Assembly (NCBI GenBank): GCA_021821585.1
Contig: JAKACF010000028.1
Location: forward strand, 1 to 16,815
Length of the DNA: 16,815 nt
Source: Actinomycetes bacterium
Lineage (GTDB): Bacteria; Actinomycetota; Acidimicrobiia; Acidimicrobiales; Bog-793
Direction of reading: 5' to 3'
Shown: in pieces, positions 13,801 through 16,815 of the stretch
Numbering within the stretch: position 1 is the stretch's first letter
Layout: each line of letters starts with the position of its first letter
Translations under genes and position numbers: made by a program
Notes under the pieces: generated by a model
Told to the model about the DNA's origin: nothing
Database searches by the model: none
Seen by the model: the letters and a program-made list of their open reading frames with translations, nothing else

Positions 13801-15418
13801 CTGGATCGCCCGGACGCGGCACTCGACGCCGGGCGTCGGGCTGATCTCCCCGCCGCCGCACCACGACATCTACTCGATCGAGGACCTCGCCCAGCTCATC
13901 TTCGACCTGAAGAACGCCAACCCGGCCGCCCGCATCCAGGTGAAGCTCGTCTCGGAGGTGGGCGTCGGCACGGTGGCGGCCGGGGTCGCCAAGGCGCACG
14001 CGGACGTGGTCCTCGTCTCCGGGCACGACGGCGGGACGGGGGCCGCCCCCCTCACCTCCCTGAAGCACGCCGGCACGCCCTGGGAGCTCGGCCTGGCCGA
14101 GACCCAGCAGACCCTCGTGCGAAACGGCCTCCGGGAGCGCGTCGTCCTCCAGGTCGACGGGCAGCTCAAGACCGGGCGTGACGTCGTCGTCGCCGCCCTG
14201 CTCGGCGCCGAGGAGTTCGGGTTCGCCACCGCCCCGCTCGTCGTCTCGGGCTGCGTCATGATGCGCGTCTGCCACCTCGACACCTGCCCGGTCGGCATCG
14301 CCACCCAGAACCCGGAGCTGCGCCGCCGCTTCACGGGCCGGCCGGAGTTCGTCGAGACCTTCTTCGAGTACCTCGCCGAGGAGGTCCGCGAGCTGCTCTC
14401 GGCCCTCGGCTTCCGCAGCCTCGACGAGGCCGTCGGCCACGTCGAGTGCCTCGGGACGGCACGGGCGCTCGAGCACTTCCACAAGGCGGCCGCCCTCGAC
14501 CTGTCGCCCCTGCTCGTCCCGCCGCCGCCGGGTGCGGTCCTCCGCCAGCAGGTGAGCCAGGACCACGGCCTCGACGAGACGCTCGACCGGGAGCTCGTCG
14601 CCCGGGCGGCGGCCGCCCTCGAGACGGCCTCCCCGGTCCGCCTCGAGCTCCCGGTGCGCAACCTCGACCGCTGCGTCGGGACGATGCTCGGCTACGAGGT
14701 CACCCGCCGCCACGGGGCGGCCGGCCTGCCGGAGGGGACGATCCACGTTCTGCTGCGGGGCTCGGCCGGCCAGAGCCTCGGCGCCTTCGTGCCCCGGGGG
14801 ATCACCCTCGAGCTCGTCGGCGAGGCGAACGACTACCTCGGAAAGGGGCTCTCTGGGGGGCGGCTCGTCGTCCGGCCCGACGAGGCCTCGCCGGGGCCCG
14901 CCGAGGAGCAGGTCATCGCCGGCAACGTCGTGCTGTACGGGGCGACGGCGGGGGAGGCCTTCATCTCCGGGCAGGTGGGCGAGCGCTGCGCCGTGCGCAA
15001 CTCGGGGGCGACGGTGGTCGTCGAAGGCGTCGGAGACCACGGCTGCGAGTACATGACGGGGGGGACCGTCCTCGTCATCGGGCCCACCGGCCGCAACTTC
15101 GCGGCGGGGATGTCGGGCGGCGTCGCCTACGTCCACGACCCCGCCGGGGCGCTCCCTCGCCGGCTGAACCACGAGATGGTCACCCTCGAGCCGCTCGACG
15201 AGGAGGACCGCCGGCTCGTCTCCTCCCTCCTCGAGCGCCACCTCGCCGAGACCCGCTCGAAGGCGGCGGCGGCCCTCCTCGCCCGCCGGACCGAGGCGCT
15301 GTCGGAGGTCGTGAAGGTGATGCCGCGTGACTACTCGAGGGTGCTCGAGGCGACGCGCCGGGCCGTCGCCGACGGCGAGGTCGTCGAGGAGGCGATCATG
15401 GCGGCGTCCAATGGGTGA
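10865..15418 (+). CDS. gltB: Glutamate synthase, large (alpha) subunit
   Basis: GltB converts glutamine plus 2-oxoglutarate to two glutamates, working with GltD in ammonia assimilation. The 1517-residue chain has the usual length and order. A short propeptide ends before Cys20 in HDACGIAF, the class II amidotransferase nucleophile. The glutaminase domain (to about 430) includes HRGAFGADPETGDGAGIS and HNGEINTVRGN (His245 onward). A central domain follows, then the FMN/synthase domain with NTGEGGEDP (911-919), HDGGTGAAPL and QLKTGRDVVVAALLGAEEFG. The 3Fe-4S cysteines are Cys1130, Cys1136 and Cys1141 (C-x5-C-x4-C). A Gly-rich beta-helix domain (about 1290-1440) closes it. The ATG at 10865 has a GAGGA site 4 bases upstream; a GTG at 10841 in frame lies inside the leader hairpin and would lengthen the propeptide. 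It overlaps gltD by eight bases. Confidence 0.97.
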   Translation: MNTTADRHGLYDPGFEHDACGIAFVATLTRTPSHRVVELGLEALDHLAHRGAFGADPETGDGAGISLQMPDRLVRASAEAAGVILPPPGGYGSGLVFLPPEPARARRAQATIDELAAAEGLSVAHWREVPVDLAAAGGAARAVAPSFLQPVVVPVAPAGSPLELERRLYVLRKRAEHALADVYFCSLSSRSFVYKGMLATHQLRAFFLDLGDARLTSEIALVHSRFSTNTFPSWPLAHPYRLVAHNGEINTVRGNRNWMRAREALMSSELLGGDLSRILPVVTPGASDSASFDEVLELLHLGGRTLPHALLMMIPEAFENHAEMDGARRGFYRFHASLMEPWDGPAAVAFTDGRLVGAVLDRNGLRPARYAVTDDGLVVLASEAGVLDLPAERVVRRGRLRPGRMFLVDTAEGRIVDDEAVKASLAAEHPYGEWLRQGLVHLDDLAPRHMLVPQHASVVRQQRLFGVTREELSLILGPMARTGAEPIGSMGSDTPVAVLSSRPRLCFDYFTQLFAQVTNPPLDAIREELVTSLEATIGPESNLLEPGPQSCRQILLPVPVLDNESLAKLLYVNEGGENPGFEAFAVDGLFPVREGGRGLEAALERVCARVSEAVALGANIIVLSDRHANAEYAPIPSLLLTAAVHHHLVRERERTRVGLVVESGDAREVHHLALLVGYGAAAVNPYLAFDSIAEMARRGELGELSERRAIRNYLKAASKGILKVMSKMGISTIASYTGAQVFEAVGLDKGLVEAYFTGTPSRLGGVGLDVLAEEVARRHDAAFGEDADLPGRLEIETGGEYQWRREGEHHLFNPKTVFKLQHATRSRRYEIFKEYSRLVDDQSERLATLRGLLELKTGPGAPRPPVPLEEVEPVGAIVRRFATGAMSYGSISAEAHETLAVAMNRLGGRSNTGEGGEDPARFVPDENGDSRRSAVKQVASGRFGVTSEYLVNADDIQIKISQGAKPGEGGQLPGHKVYPWIARTRHSTPGVGLISPPPHHDIYSIEDLAQLIFDLKNANPAARIQVKLVSEVGVGTVAAGVAKAHADVVLVSGHDGGTGAAPLTSLKHAGTPWELGLAETQQTLVRNGLRERVVLQVDGQLKTGRDVVVAALLGAEEFGFATAPLVVSGCVMMRVCHLDTCPVGIATQNPELRRRFTGRPEFVETFFEYLAEEVRELLSALGFRSLDEAVGHVECLGTARALEHFHKAAALDLSPLLVPPPPGAVLRQQVSQDHGLDETLDRELVARAAAALETASPVRLELPVRNLDRCVGTMLGYEVTRRHGAAGLPEGTIHVLLRGSAGQSLGAFVPRGITLELVGEANDYLGKGLSGGRLVVRPDEASPGPAEEQVIAGNVVLYGATAGEAFISGQVGERCAVRNSGATVVVEGVGDHGCEYMTGGTVLVIGPTGRNFAAGMSGGVAYVHDPAGALPRRLNHEMVTLEPLDEEDRRLVSSLLERHLAETRSKAAAALLARRTEALSEVVKVMPRDYSRVLEATRRAVADGEVVEEAIMAASNG

Positions 15419-16815
15419 CCCGAGGGGCTTCCTGCGCATCGGCCGCACCCCGCCGGCGCGCCGGCCGGTCGCCGAGCGGCTCGGGGACTGGCGGGAGGTC
15501 TACCTGCCGCTCGCGCCCGGCGCCCTCGGCGAGCAGGCCTCGCGCTGCATGGCCTGCGGGATCCCCTTCTGCCACGAGGGGTGCCCGCTCGGCAACCTCG
15601 TCCCGGAGTGGAACGACCTCGTCTCCGCCGGGCGCCTCGACGACGCCGCCGAGCGGCTGGCGGCCACCAACAACTTCCCGGAGTTCACCGGCCGGCTCTG
15701 CCCTGCGCCCTGCGAGGGCTCCTGCGTCCTCGGGATCGCCTCCGAGCCCGTGCTCATCAAGCAGGTCGAGCTCGAGCTCGCCGAGCACGCCGCCTCGGGC
15801 GGCCTCGAGCCGAGAAGGCCGGTGCACACGAGCGGCCGGTCGGTCGCCGTCGTGGGCTCGGGACCGGCCGGCCTGGCGGCCGCCCAGCAGCTGACGAGGG
15901 CCGGCCACCGGGTCGTGGTCTTCGAGCGGGCAGAGCGCCCGGGCGGCCTGCTGCGCTACGGGATCCCCGGGTTCAAGATGGAGAAGGCCGTCCTCGACCG
16001 CCGCCTCGCCCAGATGGAGGCGGAGGGCACCGAGTTCCGCACCGGCGTGGTCGTCGGCGGGGGCGGGAGCGGAGCGGCCGGCGCCGCCGCCCCGGGGGCG
16101 GCCCTCGTGCCCGCCGGCGAGCTGCGGGAGTCCTTCGACGCCCTCGTGCTGGCCGTCGGCGCCACCGCCCCCCGGGACCTCGAGGTCCCGGGGCGGGAGC
16201 TCTCGGGCGTCCACCTCGCCATGGAGTACCTGAAGGGCGCCAACCTCGCTCTCGAGGGCGGCCTCGCCCGGGCCCGCCTCGACGCCGCCGGAAGGGACGT
16301 CGTGATCATCGGCGGCGGCGACACGGGCGCCGACTGCCTCGGCACCGCCCTCCGGCAGGGGGCCACCTCGGTCGTCCAGCTCGAGATCATGCCGGCGCCC
16401 CCGCTCGAGCGGGCGGCCGACAACCCGTGGCCGACCTGGCCGGTGGTGCTGCGGACCTCGTCCGCCCACGAGGAGGGGGGGACCCGGCTCTTCTCGGTGT
16501 CGACGACCGCCTTCCTCGGCGACGCGGAGGGCCGGGTGCGCGCCCTCGCTCTCTGCGAGGTCCGGCGCGAGAGCGCGGACGGCCGCCCGGTGTTCGTCCC
16601 CGTCGAGGGGAGCGCCTCCGAGCTCCCGGCCGGGCTCGTCCTGCTGGCGCTCGGCTTCAGCGGGCCGGAACGGGGCGGGCTCGTCGCCGAGCTCGGGCTC
16701 GAGCTCGACCGGCGGGGCAACGTCGAGGTGGGGCCGGGCTTCGAGACGAGCGAGCCGGGGGTGTTCTGCTGCGGCGACGCCAGCCGTGGCCAGAGCCTCG
16801 TCGTCTGGGCGATCG
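15411..16815 (+). CDS. gltD: Glutamate synthase, small (beta) subunit, cut by the window end
   Basis: GltD takes electrons from NAD(P)H through FAD and iron-sulfur clusters and delivers them to GltB. The frame is open from ATG 15411 to the end of the window, 468 complete codons. Visible are two cysteine groups for iron-sulfur clusters (Cys46, 49, 54, 58 in CMACGIPFCHEGC and Cys97, 101, 105 in CPAPCEGSC), the FAD-binding GSGPAGL (149-155), PGGLLRYGIPGFKM (177-190), the pyridine-nucleotide site GGGDTGADC (301-309), and the end-of-chain FAD motif CGDASRGQSLVVWAI. Homologues end some 15-25 residues after this motif, so little is missing. Residues about 213-236 hold a Gly/Ala-rich low-complexity insertion. 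Only a distant Shine-Dalgarno exists, so expression probably depends on coupling with gltB through the 8-base overlap. Confidence 0.96.
   Translation, partial: MGDPRGFLRIGRTPPARRPVAERLGDWREVYLPLAPGALGEQASRCMACGIPFCHEGCPLGNLVPEWNDLVSAGRLDDAAERLAATNNFPEFTGRLCPAPCEGSCVLGIASEPVLIKQVELELAEHAASGGLEPRRPVHTSGRSVAVVGSGPAGLAAAQQLTRAGHRVVVFERAERPGGLLRYGIPGFKMEKAVLDRRLAQMEAEGTEFRTGVVVGGGGSGAAGAAAPGAALVPAGELRESFDALVLAVGATAPRDLEVPGRELSGVHLAMEYLKGANLALEGGLARARLDAAGRDVVIIGGGDTGADCLGTALRQGATSVVQLEIMPAPPLERAADNPWPTWPVVLRTSSAHEEGGTRLFSVSTTAFLGDAEGRVRALALCEVRRESADGRPVFVPVEGSASELPAGLVLLALGFSGPERGGLVAELGLELDRRGNVEVGPGFETSEPGVFCCGDASRGQSLVVWAI

Noticed and set aside
13652..15448. Open antisense frame of 598 codons opposite the gltB 3' half
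   Set aside because: Same biased composition, no recognisable domain, and it lies wholly over the conserved synthase and beta-helix domains of GltB.
1..16815. Search for mobile elements, defence systems, tRNA or rRNA genes and minus-strand genes
   Set aside because: No transposase, integrase, terminal inverted repeats, tRNA-like cloverleaf or rRNA segment was recognised, and plus-strand housekeeping genes fill nearly the whole window.

Overview
This window is a stretch of very GC-rich bacterial chromosome. Every gene I can support lies on the plus strand. Gene content and order (a PimA-like mannosyltransferase, pdxS-pdxT-yebC, ruvC-ruvA-ruvB, yajC-secD-secF) match the conserved housekeeping cluster of Actinobacteria. 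The Thr-rich extracytoplasmic linker in SecD and the extreme GC suggest a deep-branching actinobacterium, possibly of the Acidimicrobiia. That lineage guess is inference; no rRNA or other phylogenetic marker was tested.

Layout. Positions 1-242 hold the tail of a GGDEF diguanylate cyclase. A GT4 glycosyltransferase of PimA type (282-1430) and an M48-type membrane zinc peptidase (1440-2393) follow. A 180-base gap holds a strong two-tier hairpin and a promoter. Next comes the pyridoxal-5'-phosphate synthase pair pdxS/pdxT with yebC (2574-4871), then the Holliday-junction operon ruvC-ruvA-ruvB (4920-7137), then the Sec translocon accessory operon yajC-secD-secF (7238-10760). Glutamate synthase gltB (10865-15418) and gltD (15411 to the window end, lacking only its last residues) close the window.

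Genes within each block are tightly coupled: GTGA or ATGA overlaps at pdxS/pdxT, ruvC/ruvA, ruvA/ruvB and secD/secF, a 1-base overlap at yajC/secD and 8 bases at gltB/gltD. Between blocks there is a recurring TANNNT -10 hexamer. At four genes (282, 1440, 2574, 4920) it ends 7-8 bases before the start codon, so these transcripts are probably leaderless. At yajC and gltB the hexamer lies further upstream, and a leader with a Shine-Dalgarno sequence is expected. The gltB leader can fold into two nested 7-bp stems, the outer one taking up part of the ribosome binding site.

I found no mobile element, CRISPR array, tRNA or rRNA, and no defence or biosynthetic system. The proteins are recognisable housekeeping families. 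The points worth a second look are regulatory (leaderless promoter pattern, gltB leader hairpin, hairpin before pdxS) and structural (Thr-rich SecD loop between two cysteines, oppositely charged YajC and SecF tails, Gly/Ala insertion in GltD), plus the gene neighbourhood, where gltBD follows secF.
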